Of a stretch of DNA of 64,000 nt, positions 45,936 to 58,482 are shown in pieces. Under the pieces are notes generated by a model. The model had not been told where the DNA came from. It saw only the letters and a program-made list of their open reading frames with translations, and did no database searches. Position 1 is the stretch's first letter, and each line of letters begins with the position of its first letter. This DNA is from Acanthosoma haemorrhoidale (Eukaryota; Arthropoda; Insecta; Hemiptera; Acanthosomatidae): the NCBI GenBank assembly GCA_930367205.1, contig OV884015.1:32727288-32791287 (forward strand), given 5' to 3'. Made by a program: the position numbers and the translations under genes.

Positions 45936-48900
45936 CATCATAGGTATCATATACTATATATTGCCATTACCACGTTCATAAAGCTTTTGACAAGAGTTGT
46001 GAAGAACTTAATAATGACGAATGAATCTTATAAAATATAAAACCAGACTGTTCCGGAACTTTTTTTACGTTTAATTTACAAATCGGGATTTATCGCTTTC
46101 TTATTGATATCAATCCTAGCAGCTCCCTTTGGGTATGAAATAACAACCGATTACAAAAAACCTGGTTTATGATACAATGTGTGTGTGGAGACCCTAACCC
46201 CTTAGGTGGCTCGAGCTTGCCGAAGAGAGGACCTGAGGGAGCACTCTATGAAACCTGGCGGTGGAATAACGGGTGACTATAGTTGCTGATGGGATATGTA
46301 CCCAATAAAAGTAACTGCTATAGCTTCCAATGGTATCCTCGGAACGCTACAACCACAAGAATATTCCAGCCAGGATCGGTGTTGAGAATGATTCAATGGT
46401 GGCCCGAGGCAATGTTATGTCTTTCTTATGTTTCAAAACAATAATTCATAATAACCTGACCAGGAAAATAAAAAATAGTTTTTAAGAATAATCTTACAGT
46501 ATCTGTAATAAAAATAATGTCACTTAGTAAACAAATACAATCCAATGTCTGTCAGTAGTACTAATAAATGATCTGTACATTTCCTTTTTAGTATTTATCC
46601 CGTATTTCGAAAAAATAAATTTTAGAGACCATTTGAGGTACCTGGTGCTCTACCAATTGTGGTATCCAGTACAAAGTAATTTTAAGGAGGCTATAGCGTC
46701 TTCCACTAGTTTTTTTTTTTTTATTTAGTAATATGAATTTTCCATTTTAATGTGTTTCCCTGGCTGTTTTCGAATCGTGCTCTGTTAGTAACTGAAAATA
46801 CTTGACCACGAAAAGGCTCAGTTAATGATTTGATAAAAACAGACAAAATAGGACGTATGTATTATTTAAAAGTTTTATTCGTATCCATGAATTAAGAAAT
46901 GCTTTCGAGTAAGTTCTTATAGACGATTCAGTCTTCGGTTGGGCAACGTACATTTTTTTTATTATATATTTATATTTTTTTGTTTCCTCTCATACATTTA
47001 TCAATACATGCATACATTCATATTTTTTTTAATGTATTTTTTCTAGAATTTCTAGTTTGGTTAATGATAAAGCAGTGTATAGGAATATTGAATTAGTTAT
47101 ATATATTAATATTTTTATATTTATTCGTATTTTTTATGTGGACTCGCCTTCTTCTATAGCTTATAGGCCTTTGTTAATCAGTCGATTATTTTTTACGGCA
47201 ATTTATATTTATAGACTTCTTGCGTTATGAATGAATGTATGAATATAAGAGTTAATGTATCTTAACCTGAAATATAATTATCAGGCTCGTTCGTGATAGG
47301 AAAGAATATGACAGAAAAGGCGACCGGAAGAAGGAAATATTAGTGCAATGCCGAAATCCGGCGATGAGTGATATATCACACTTCCGGCCAGTGCTTCGAC
47401 AGGCCATGATGTACAAGTTCTTTATTCATGTACTGCACTGCATCATCGAATGCTTTAAGCCCCTCTATTTCTGCATGATATTTGATGAATATGTGATTCC
47501 GCATATTTACATGCGGTGCATTGAGTGTGTACTCCGACTTGCATTAGAGAAAAAGAGGATCAAAATATGAATATGTACTGTAACTAAAGGTATGATGATG
47601 ACATGAAAAATTGGCTCAAGTCTTGACATACCGTATGAGATGTCATGGTAAGGTATACATTGTAATACAATGCACTAATAAAAAATACAAACTACTAAAT
47701 GAGCAGGACCACTTCAGGTCAATTTTATAAAAATTTCATGTTACTTTCTAAGTTTCACTCTCCTAGGTTCACATTGAAATGCAGTCTCCTACAAAGGACC
47801 TGATGCATAAATGCAAGGCGATTCGAAACATCGACAGTAAATATATTCGATGGAAACGTAATAATATTTTTTTTCTTCAAATTAAGCTTAAGCCCCCCAA
47901 AAGTACGCCATCAATAAAGTTAAAGCCATAAAGTTAATGTGAAAAATACTGTCGAAACAGCTCGCAACGGCTCATTTCTGTTGTTGGTTTTCAAATTGTG
48001 TTTTGAGGGATATCTTTTAAATTATTTTTTATTACGGTTTATAATATTTCCTTAACCACGGGGAAAAGATAGAACTTTTTTACCACACTTCCATCTGTTT
48101 TATTACATGTATAAGATAAGCATTTTATTTAGAAGTGTTGTAGAATTCTTTTTTAAAACTTCAGACCAACAGAATCATTTTTACGAGCATTACAGTCAAA
48201 TAAAAATATACAAAAGTCGAGCCAGCCCTGGACGAAAAAGAAGCATCTCTCATCGAGCTCTGCTCTTACATAATTAAGTTCATGTTATAAGCCAATAATG
48301 ATTCGTGTTTCTGGTCATTCATTGATCGATCGCTTTTATTATCATTAATTTAAATACATTTTCCAATATTATATTTTCATTCATTCGCAAACATTATTTT
48401 ATTTTTAAATTAGTTTGATAGCCCAAATTGCATAATTCATGCAAATATGTCGCTTTATATGTAGCAAGAGGTGAATTCTAGTAATGCTTTCAGCTCCATG
48501 TCGATTACATTTCTGCAGATTTATGAAGCAAGCTCATCGCAATATAAATGCACTGGTCTACTTGTTTTTATCAAATTTAATATTCACTCCGTAGAATAAA
48601 TTATAATTAGTTAATGAAAACTCACTGAAGCGTAGATATGCTTCGTTGCAAATGTTTGAACTTGAAAATGCCTGTATGGATATTCATATTTAATTAATTT
48701 AGTGTAGGTGGAGGCACATTTCTGGTTTGAAACTCATGTTAGTTTTTTGGCTAAATTAAACTATTTTTCCATTGTTGCTATTTATCGAAAACATCGACCA
48801 TTAGAAAATAATTGCCAATGTAATGAAACAGATGTATTATGTAAAAAAATTGATAAATGTTTTTAAGGGCATATGTAACAACAAGCTATCAATATTGCAA

Positions 48901-51900
48901 AGAAACTAAAACATGAACAGGTAACACATCTATTTCCTTTTTTTTTTTCTTAAATAAAGAAAAATATTGTCAGTTTAATATTTTTTGCTAGAAATATCTT
49001 TTTGTGTTACTAATATACTTATATTTAAAAAATATGTTGTAGGGTTCTCACGAGATACTTTTTTAACAGATTTTCTTTTAAGTAGATACTGTTTAAGAAT
49101 TGTTTGCTGATGTTAATTATTGCCATAGTGCTTGCTCGTTCTAAAGTTGACACTGCAGAAGTACAGACACCTGGATTTCGGGAGATCATGGGATTTGTCA
49201 GCTGGAACATAGGGATAATCCGGATACTGGCTTAAGCCTGGGGCACTTTGCCAATTGGCCTTCCAAACCACAAGAGCTTCGGCATTGCTTGAAAGCACTT
49301 TTATATATTTTTATTGTTTAGTGCTTGATTTCGTATAAATACCGTCTCGAACAGATGGCTATGGCTCACTAAAAAAATTAAACTTATAAATCATCGTTGC
49401 TTCATTTAGATCACAAAAAACTGTAAATATTGAATTCCCGGAGTCAATTTTTCATTAGAACGTATTGGTGTATTTACATTGAAATCACTATTAATGAATA
49501 TCAAAGATTTTTTTTAATATTAACAGTTGTTTCCCTCCTAGATATTTTATCTATAAGGGGAAAATAAGCAGAGTAGAGTTCAATTTAAATACTTTTAAAT
49601 TTTCTGTTAAGTAAATGAGTAGCAAATTATTATAAACAAATAAGCGCATTAAAAAATGTTAGGCACTTATGCAGTATCACAAACTACTCACAGTTGAGAT
49701 AATCTTGCTGATTACTATCTCTTAATTTAATTCCTAAGTCTTGTTATTGTTATTATTATTAGTATTCACATTTAATAACTAACACTTTATCAGTGTAAAT
49801 TAATTAATAATTACAGTGAAAAATAAAGAAACAAAAAATTACATTTTATTGGTCATGATTGTGATCTATTATTTAATTTAATACCCTTCTCAATACAATT
49901 TAAGACTCCATTACAATAATTATTTTTATTTCAACAGTTAATGATTTATCGGATGAGTTATGGAGATGAAAATATTTTAACCGTCGTTGGTTAATCAAAT
50001 GGAATCTTGATGTACAAAATGGGATTTACAATCACTGGAACAGAGACGCAGGCGAAAACATAATGTTTTCTGATATTGAAGAAAAAAAAACTTGAAAAAA
50101 AATAGAATTTCTGTTTAATTACAATCTGAAATCCTTTCTCTGACAGCTATAATTAATCATAAAATATAGCGACTAAGAAGAAAAAAAACAGGTGACAAAT
50201 TTAATGACTTAATTACTTCACTGGCTGTGTTAATCGTAATTTAGGGGGAAATAATGGATCATGAATCATGCCTGCCTTTTTCCTTATAATGATTAATGGA
50301 CTTGAGGAAAAGTCAGCGAAACATAACTGTCTACATTCTTCTAGCCTTTAATGCTTTTATAAATAATTCAGGTACATTTTCCAGTTGTGAATATACTATT
50401 ACACTTATTTTTGCGCTCATATGATGCAGTGGTTGGAATAATGATATGAAGCTTACAGACTCAAATCCTAAGGTGGAAAATGTTTTGTGTTTCTGAAAAA
50501 GAGGTCTGTTTTTGTTTTTTGCCTTCTTGATAAAGACGTGAAAATACAAGTAGTGGTCGGAACATGGGGCCGTGGTTTGGCAAATCTCAAATGGTCATCT
50601 CGTGAATATGCCATTGCCAGACGTTATTTCTTCAGTTGCGTTTATTTTCTTGTTTGAAATACATGTAGTTAACGAATCGGAGAGTGACGAGGAAAAAACG
50701 TGTGCTGCAGTGGGTGGGTACTGTTGAGTGGTGAAGAAAACGGCTAAACGTATAAGGCGTCTGTTGACGGTGTCATTAAATAAAATTCGGAGATTATAAT
50801 ATCCATAAATATAATACTAAAACCTATAAAATAAATGTAAAATTTAAATTAGGCCATTTAAACAAACTGCAGGTAAACTAACCTGGTTCTTATCGTGTCA
50901 TTTCTGTGTATTCCATATAATATGTCTCCCTCGTACAAATAAAAAACTTCATACTCCTCTCCATTATGAACTACTTGACAAACAAACTTCTACAAACTCA
51001 AACAGGTTCTGTGAACGGGTGCAAGATCCGTTCTGGCTTGTGATATGCCAGGTGACCGTAACATTTACCGATATTTCTCGGGAATGGGTGAATCAACCCG
51101 AATCACCTCGAACCTTGACAGATCTTAGCGATCCCACGACGCGATGAAAGAGCCTGAGAGGCTCTCAGATCAGGTTCGCCAATCCGTGCGGCATGGGAAC
51201 GAGGCCTAACGCTTCCACTTGGAATATTCGCACATCACCTACCTGCCTTAAATATTTGTTTTCTGATAGATACGTATTTGAATCAACTACAAGTGTCCAC
51301 TACTGCTCAATACGGTTTCATCTTTAGTTTTCCCACATTTCGTGTGGTGTTTCTCGAGCCTCAGTTCAAGTATTAAATGATTTTATTTCTTAGATTTATA
51401 CTCCCCGAATTACTGTCGCATTTCGAAGCACTAATCCGAGTTGAGATGGCGGCACCTTCTTCCCGTCACCAATGGTTCCTTGGACTCTCATCAGTACTAC
51501 CATAACTATAAAACCCTCTTATTTTTACGACTTACTCTAATTTAAATTCCAACATCTATCTTTATCCTCACAAATTTACTCCCTTCCTTTCCGGGCCACA
51601 ATCTATTGGAACTATATCCCTATTCGTTAAACGCCAACTATATCAATCTTTAAAGTTAGAATTTACCAGCTAGTCTTATCTTCCTCCGACCTAACTGCAC
51701 TTGATTTCTCTTTATTATTATTATTCATTAATTTTATTCGCTCTCTATATTAGTATATCCCTGCGACCTTTTACGCTCTTCTCCCCCTGGTAATAATCCA
51801 TACATGGCCCTGGTCATATAAATGTTGTGTTTTTTTTGTCAGCTGGGCATATGTTTATTTATTTATACTTTTTGTTCTTCTTAGTGGGCGGTGTTCCAGC

Positions 51901-52849
51901 ATCAAATGTTTTCGTTGTGCATTACTCAATAATAAATCAATAACGTATAACAAACTGATTGAAAATAACAAAGTTCTCAGTCCTAAAGTGCAGTAAAGAA
52001 GATGAGCATGAAATAGGCTCGAGCCCTTGTGTCAATATTTTCTCAAAGACGAGCCTAAAGAGCTTTTCATCTGAGCCCTTCCAGTATTATTGCTCTTATA
52101 AAATTAAAGGCGCGTCGTTGAATATAAATTATAAACCCTTGAAAAATAAAATTAATAATGGCTCCATAATTCTAGAGCTGAATCCTCCTCCCATTATTAT
52201 TAAGAAAATTAAAGATTTGATTCAACATTAACTCCCCCCCCCCTCTTGGGAACGTGATAAGTACTGACTGACGTCAGAGGGCACGAAGGGACAACTTGTA
52301 CCATTTGAAATTAGGGAGAATTAAAAGCACTCTTCAATTTGTTTTTGTCTAATGAAAAATGTCTGAGACGGATACGTGGCTATTAAAAAACAACAACATG
52401 TTGAAACGTTAAATCATAAACACTAAACTATTAAAGAAATATATCAAATATGATTCAAAGAACCAAAGAGGTAGTAGCATTTCTTGCGAAAATTGTCGTT
52501 TTTGGTTTCAGTTTATTAAGACAACGATGAGAGTGAAAGTTGGTTCGCCTTTGGACGTTGAACCAGCAAGTTTCCACTATTTATATCTCATGTATGTGCC
52601 TACTTTTGTTTCATTTGATTATATCTCTCCAATATACAGTTCATATACTCCATATTTTCTATAACAATTATATTTTTGTTATCGTAACATAAGACCTCCT
52701 GGCTCAAAGCTCTGTTTAATGTTTTTATTGAATTAGAATAATTTAGAGCTTTATCATTTTCTAACAGAAATATCGTTTATGTATATAATTTTTTTCCTTA
52801 GATCCATTCATTCTATATACACAGATTAAGTTACAGATTCCATACTATG
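45936..52849. other. Long AT-rich region without recognised genes
   Basis: A GC-richer block at 46175-46420 and another at 51005-51240 look like repeat remnants, but no second copies were found. 51959-52231 is a 90-codon ORF of fairly balanced composition ending just before a C run (52232-52243); it has no recognised domain. The rest is AT-rich with only short compositional ORFs. Confidence 0.5.
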
Positions 52850-52854
52850 GAATA
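52850..52854. repeat. TSD of BEL element, left
   Basis: GAATA, identical to 58478-58482. Confidence 0.9.
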
Positions 52855-53577
52855 TGTTTGCGCTAGGGCTCTTAAAAATTAAGAAGTCCCCAAACGCCAG
52901 AAAATTGCGCCGGTTACGTCTTAAGAAGCTAGAGGTTTGATTGTGTCGGCTAGCTCACAAACTTGCCAACAATAAGGCATATACAATAAACAAAGTCAAA
53001 AATATTAAAGAAATAACAATTCATTTTATTAAAAAACAAAACAAAAAAAATTACTGATCAGCAACTTAACCAGGCCTAAATAATTGTTAGTATAATTAAC
53101 GTATAAAAATTACGAAAATGTTTATAGTCACGATACGCTGGATGTTCGGATAGCAGCCGCAGGACGGTGATCTTCGGATAGCCAACCGCAGGTCGGCGAT
53201 GTGCATGGAGAGATAAAGGCAGATAGACCGAGAAGGTCAGTTGTAGAAACAGCGACTCCGTGTTCGCAGGGGAACAGTCCGGTATGGAGTTATCTTCATC
53301 ACTCACTAAAAAACATGCTCAGGCCTCCTAAAGCCTTGTCCTTTAATACGCAAAGACGTGTTTATTTACTTCCTCGAGCTGTATAATCCTTCGAACTATT
53401 TCCTCTGTCTGTTGATGTATACAATATTTACATACTAATTATCTCCAGCCGAAACAATCAAATAAGGAAAGAAAATAAATTTATAATTTAAAAATAATTA
53501 CGATCATAAAAAAAAATCCTCTCAAACAAAAAAATTAAGTTTAATAAAAACTTATTTACTGCCTAAGGGCCCGAACA
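52855..53577 (-). repeat. BEL 3' LTR
   Basis: 723 bp, plus-strand TGTTTGCGCTAG ... GGGCCCGAACA. It differs from the other LTR by scattered substitutions and small indels. A purine-rich stretch next to it on the element side (53578-53600, minus-strand TTTTAGGTGGGCGGTA) is the likely polypurine tract. Confidence 0.95.
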
Positions 53578-53656
53578 TACCGCCCACCTAAAATCGCAAG
53601 ATTTTACTCATCTTGATTTAGAGGGGACAGAGGTGCTAGTTTATTTACAGTTCGCG

Positions 53657-54236
53657 TCATAACTCCCTTTTGTGTTTTAACTGAAACAACACGAGTAACC
53701 CGATCCTACCAAGGGTGAGTTCCAAGATACATCCTAACTTCCATTGGAGAGGTGTGGTATTGGGTTCTTGTAGTAGAACTAGTTCATTGATTGCGATTTG
53801 TCTTATGGGTTCGATCCATTTGGTCAGAGCTTGAAGAGTATGAATGTACTCAGTTGCCCAAAGTTTCCAAAATGTTTGTACCGATTGTTGTACAAGTTGC
53901 CACCACTTTAGTCGGTGGAAATTCTCTTCATCGAGGTCTTGTTCTCGTGGCGCTGTAAGAGCTGCGCCTATGAGGAAGTGTCCAGGCGTTAGACAGTCAT
54001 AGCTGTCGGGGTCCGACGTTAGAGGACATAGTGGTCTAGAATTCAGCACTGCTTCTATTAATATGGCTGAAAACTCTTTAAAATGGAAGGGCCGATCTGA
54101 AAATGACCGTCTGAAATGTGTCTTGGCTGATTTTACTGCAACTTCCCAGAAGCCGCCAAAGTGGGGTGCATTTGGCGGGTTGAAATGCCACTGAACCCCT
54201 AGATTAGACGTATGACGTCCTATACCATATTGAGTG
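53657..54236 (-). pseudogene. BEL integrase C-terminal part
   Basis: The frame reads QWHFNPPNAPHFGGFWEVAV (about 54195-54136), which holds the catalytic Glu of the DDE triad, then NSRPLCPLTSDPDSYDCLTP and PGHFLIG. It continues to the C-terminal domain (WWQLVQQSVQTFWKLWATEY) and a basic tail ending at 53657. It is separated by a frameshift from the upstream integrase frame that ends at 54237. Confidence 0.9.
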
Positions 54237-54834
54237 TTAATCGTTGTTAAACCAGCAGAAAAGCTCCTTCAATTGGCGTGCAGCTCCAACAAAGTTTGTT
54301 CCACAGTCAGACCTAACATTTGAAGGCAATCCTCTTCTAGCCACAAATCTGTCGAAGGCTGCTAAGAAGGCAACTGTACTAAGATCTGACACAATTTCCA
54401 GGTGAACTGCCTTAACTGACATACACACAAAAAGACAGAGGTATGCCTTCGTAATAGGTGAATTTCGTCGAGTGCCTTGCACTCACCGAAATAAACGGTC
54501 GGCCTTGTGAAACCCTTGAAACTGGAAGACTCGACATAAATGGATTATCAGGTTTTGCTCTTAGTTTGAAGCAACGAAGGCATTTCCATATGCGTTTTCT
54601 TACCACGCTTCTGATACCAAAAATATAATATCTCCGAACTATATATGCTTGCAGAGCTTGAGGACCTAAGTGAAAGTTTTTCTGGTGTGCATGGTCAATA
54701 ATCATTGTTGTTAGTCTAGCTCTGGAAGGCAGCAGTATGGGATGCTTCAAGTCGACAGTTGATAACATAGAACGCTTTGTGATTTTTGTCCCACTCAGCT
54801 CCACCTTGAAATAAAAGTAATCGGCTCGGGAATT
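54237..54834 (-). pseudogene. BEL integrase N-terminal and core, RNase H deleted
   Basis: After SGTKITKRSMLSTV the frame jumps straight to a zinc-binding domain (DHAHQKNFHLGPQAL ... IWKCLRCFKLRA, the HHCC arrangement). The connection and RNase H region expected between them in BEL elements is therefore missing; the junction is near 54755 at GTCGAC. The core then breaks near 54480: the first Asp block (usually D-Y-x-G-P-F) is lost with a frameshift, and the other frame carries VKAVHLEIVSDLST and RSDCGTNFVGA, the second catalytic Asp block. Confidence 0.85.
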
Positions 54835-56043
54835 TCAAAGCATCCCAAGAATCTTAGAGATGGTGTCCTCAGGCTGCAAGCACAGTTGAGTAACTTCATC
54901 TTCCATCGGGATGGTATCCCTGAAGTCGGCTGAAATGCTAGCCCACCGGTGGACTGCAAAACATCCGTTTGCCAAGATTCCGACAAGTTGAGCCTTTAGG
55001 GCTATAATTTCCTCCAAAGAATCTGCCCCAGTTATGATATCATCCACATAAATGTCATTGTGTAGGACTTTTGCTGCAAGAGGAAATTCATTCCCTTCAT
55101 CCTCCGCCAATTGCCGTAAGACTCTCAATGCCAAAAAGGGGGAAGAAGATTGCCCATAGGTTAGAGTTTGCAATGCGTACGTTTTGACTGCGTCTTCCGG
55201 TGAAAAACGCCATAAAATGTATTGGTAACGTCTATGCACGGGAGTTATCAATATTTGGCGAAACATCTTCACTATATCCGTACAAAGAGCAATTCTATGT
55301 TGTCGGAAATTTAGAATGATGGTAGAAATTTCATTTTGAAGCTTAGGGCCAACAAACAAATTCTCATTTAGGGACCCAGAAGGAGTCACCATTGATGCAT
55401 CAAACACCACTCTTATTTTCTGTTCACTGTCAGTAGTTTTGAAAATTGCGTGGTGAGGGATCACATAAGAGGAATTTTCTATCACTTCCTCCATGTGAGT
55501 TAAAGATAAGTATTCCTGCATAAACTCGTGGTACTGATCTCTCAACATAGGCTGTTTAACGAACTTCATTTCCAAGCTACGCAGTCTTGTCATGGCTAAA
55601 TTTCGCGAGCCAGGGTATGTTAGGGAAGGATCACGTAATGGCAGTGCAGTGATATATCTCCCACCAGCTTGTCTATTAACGGTAGATTTGAAATGCGTTT
55701 CGGATGCAACATCATCCGGATGGGAATAATTTGTTCTTGGAACGTCTTCGATTTACCAGAAGGCCTTGAAGTCGGTGGAAGGATCTTCTATTATTGATAG
55801 ACATGTTTCCCCATATGAGGCCAGCTTAACAGGCGGAACTCCAATGACAAAGTGACCAAAAATTGTGGGAATGGTTCCGACTCTGTCTGTAAGCTTCACC
55901 ATTGGCTCTGGTAAAATAACCTGAAACCAAAGATCTGCACCCAATAAAAAATCGACAGGTCTTGATTCCCAAAATCTCTCGTCAGCCAAGTCGATATTCT
56001 CAAATTTTCGAATAACAGAAGGATCCAACAACTTGGCTAACAC
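54835..56043 (-). pseudogene. BEL protease-RT region
   Basis: Same frame as the zinc-knuckle/protease piece. N-terminal part: VDFLLGADLWF and GVPPVKLASYG. A TAA at 55753-55755 interrupts it. RT follows: RVVFDASMVTPSGSLNENL, LCTDIVKMFRQI (first catalytic Asp), LTYGQSSSPFLALR and NDIYVDDIITG (catalytic YVDD). It ends at TGA 54835-54837, where family members usually have Trp; the frame continues beyond it. RT itself has all core motifs, so only point stops kill it. Confidence 0.9.
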
Positions 56044-56934
56044 TACAGCTAACAGCTAACAGCTAACACTTGGCATGTTAGGAGTCAGCGATGACATTAC
56101 AAGAGCTTCGGTTTGGATTGATGTATTAGTTTCTTGAGTGGAGAATAAGTGACAATTAATTCTACCTCTAGCTGTTGGTAACTGTGTAAGACCAATCCCA
56201 CAAAGGGACCGCCCGGTAGGTTTCCAAGGAAGGCCCAGTCTACGAACGCAGTCCTCAGTTATGATCGAAAACTGAGAGCCTGAATCCAGAATCACACGAA
56301 TAGTGTGAAGCTCTCCTTTCCAATCTGATACCTTGGCCAAAGCAGTTCCCAGGATAACGTTATTCCTACCAGCAGTGGCTCCTACAGCTCCGGGTGGATC
56401 CTCCTGTTGCCTGGTGGGAACATCTGAATTAGTCGCTGAGTTTCCGGCTGTGCGCTGTGTCAAGGTTGGGTCATGCAAAAGGGAATGATGACGCCTTTTG
56501 CATTTATAGCAACTAAAGTTAGAAGGACATTTCAACGAGTCATGCTCTTTTTTCAGGCAATTGAAACAAATCCCATTGTTGATAGTGAATTCTAATCTCT
56601 GCTCGTATGACAGCCTTTTAAACGCGAAACATCGAAAGAGCAGATGATTCTTCTTACACTTAGGGCAACAATCATTAGGTAGTTTCGAATCAATTATCTC
56701 TCCGTGATTGTCATGGAAAGTCGTCAAAACGTTAGTTGGCCTGGTTGAGCTACTAGGCGTTGGACGATTTCCTTGAGCAGCTTGTGAGGACTCAGAGAGC
56801 TCTAGTATTTTATAGCGTTGCTGTACAAAGTCTACCAAGGCTTGAAAAGTAGGAAATACTTTCCCTTCTTGCTTTTCTTCGAACAGTTTGCGATTTTCGC
56901 AGTCTAAGCAGTCCAAAGCGAGCTGTAATTTCAA
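56044..56934 (-). pseudogene. BEL gag C-terminus (zinc knuckles) and aspartic protease
   Basis: Cysteine/histidine clusters (CCPKCKKNHLLFRC, CFNCLKKEHDSLKC, CYKCKRRHHSLLH) form BEL-type nucleic-acid-binding knuckles at residues about 87-155. Then VILDSGSQFSIITEDC (residues about 215-230) gives the protease active-site Asp. The frame stops at TAG 56056-56058, inside three tandem copies of GTTAGCT (minus strand, about 56045-56066), and continues in phase beyond it. Confidence 0.9.
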
Positions 56935-57655
56935 ATAATCCCAGGTATATGGGATTAGACGAAGAACTTGCAGATGGTTTGAACTTCTTAATGTTAAGTA
57001 GATAAGCTGCTGCCAGAATTCTTTTATTGATGTATCTTTCTTTTAGAGCCTTCCATGCAATCTCATAACTGCCGCAGAAGGTGGAAAGGCAGAAACAATA
57101 CGAAGAGGCTCACCTGATAAGGAGCCGATAAGATGATAATACTTTTCGATGGGTGCCAAGGAATCTTCGTCATGGACAATCGAGAGAAATATATCTCGTC
57201 ACCCTCGAATCAAGGTATGTTTATCTTCGGGAGTCTATATCGAGCCATAGTGGCTGTTGTTAACTTTTGAGCTAAACTGACAATTTGGTCCAATAAAGTA
57301 GACGAAGCTGTTGGATGACCGGGGGGAACTACTCTTGGAAGAGGATTCATAATATTTTCATGGATGGTGTTACATTCATCTAAGTACGATCTAGCAGCCT
57401 TTAAATATTTCTCCTCAAAAGGGAATTCCTTTTCCTTATCCACAGTTAAATATAATTCATATAATTGATCCTATGAGTTGACATAGCCTTTATGCAAAGT
57501 CCCAAGGGTCAGGTATTTCCCTCGAAAGATAGAAAATTTATTTATATCCTCCTCTGATGCCTTGGCTGCATCACGAATAGCTTTAATTTCGCCGAAAAGT
57601 CATTTAATCGCTTGATTACAATTTTAGCCCGTTTCTCAGGAGGTAAGTCTGCCAT
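56935..57655 (-). pseudogene. BEL gag N-terminal part
   Basis: ATG at 57653-57655 with MADLPPEKRAKIV. A frameshift moves to AAKASEEDINKF, then the open piece 57210-57443 with the LDECNTIHENIM region. Next, in another frame, comes IEKYYHLIGSLSGEPLRIV (about 57155-57095), the segment seen in BEL gag (DUF1759-like). At least two frameshifts separate these from the zinc-knuckle frame. Confidence 0.8.
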
Positions 57656-57714
57656 GGTGGGAGAAAAAATTAAAAATTAAAAAAGCTTTTTTTACGCTAA
57701 ATAATATATAACAC

Positions 57715-57739
57715 AGACGATCCGGCCCGGAGGACCAAA
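57715..57739 (-). promoter_or_regulatory. Candidate BEL primer-binding region
   Basis: Directly after the 5' LTR, the minus strand reads TTTGGTCCTCCGGGCCGGAT. It occupies the primer-site position in BEL-type elements; the tRNA is not assigned. Confidence 0.5.
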
Positions 57740-58477
57740 TGTTTGCGCTAGGGCTCTTAAAAATTAAGAAGTCCCCAAACGCCAGAAAATTGCGCCGGTT
57801 ACGTCTTGAGAAGCTAGAGGTTTGATTGTGTCGACTAGCTCACAAACTTGCCAACAACAAGGCATATAAATAAACAAAGTCAAAAATATTAAAGAAATAA
57901 CAATTCATTTTACTAAAAAACAAAACAAAAAAAAGTTACTGATCAGCAACTTAACCAGGCCTGAATATTAGTATAAATAATTGTTAGTATAATTAACGTA
58001 TAAAAATTATGAAAAAGTTTATAGTCACGATACGCTGGATGTTCGGATAGCAGCCGCAGGACGGTGATCTTCGGATAGTCATCCGCAGGTCGGTGATGTG
58101 CATGGAGAGATAAAGGCAGATAGGCCGAGAAGTTGAGTTGTTGAAACAGCGACTTCGTGTTCGCAGGGGAACAGTCCGGTATGGAGTTATCTTCATCACT
58201 GACTAAAAAACAGGCTCAGGCCTCCTAAAGCCTTGTCCTCTAATACGCAAAGACGTGTTTATTTACTTCCTCGAGCTGTATAATCCTTCGAAACTATTTC
58301 CTCTGTCTGTTGATGTATACAATATTTACATACTAATTGTCTCCAGCCGAAACAATCAAATAAGGAAAGAAAATAAATTTATAATTTAAAAATGATTACG
58401 ATCATAAAAAAAAAAATCCTCTCAAACAAAAAAATTAAGTTTAATAAAAACTTATTTACTGCCTAAGGGCCCGAACA
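57740..58477 (-). repeat. BEL 5' LTR
   Basis: 738 bp, plus-strand TGTTTGCGCTAG ... GGGCCCGAACA. It carries a small extra segment relative to the 3' LTR near 57962-57985. The 68-codon ORF inside (57993-58199) is not a gene. Confidence 0.95.
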
Positions 58478-58482
58478 GAATA
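58478..58482. repeat. TSD of BEL element, right
   Basis: GAATA. Confidence 0.9.

Larger units (their letters stand above)
52855..58477 (-). mobile_element. BEL/Pao LTR retrotransposon, complete ends, dead
   Basis: 5.6 kb with LTRs of 723 and 738 bp, TG..CA ends and a perfect 5-bp TSD. Gag, zinc knuckles, aspartic protease, RT and integrase follow in BEL/Pao order on the minus strand. RNase H is deleted. Several nonsense codons and frameshifts are present. The LTRs are still very similar, so the insertion is not ancient. Confidence 0.95.

Noticed and set aside
57993..58199. ORF inside BEL LTR
   Set aside because: The corresponding ORF in the other LTR has different ends and no motif; LTR sequence explains it.
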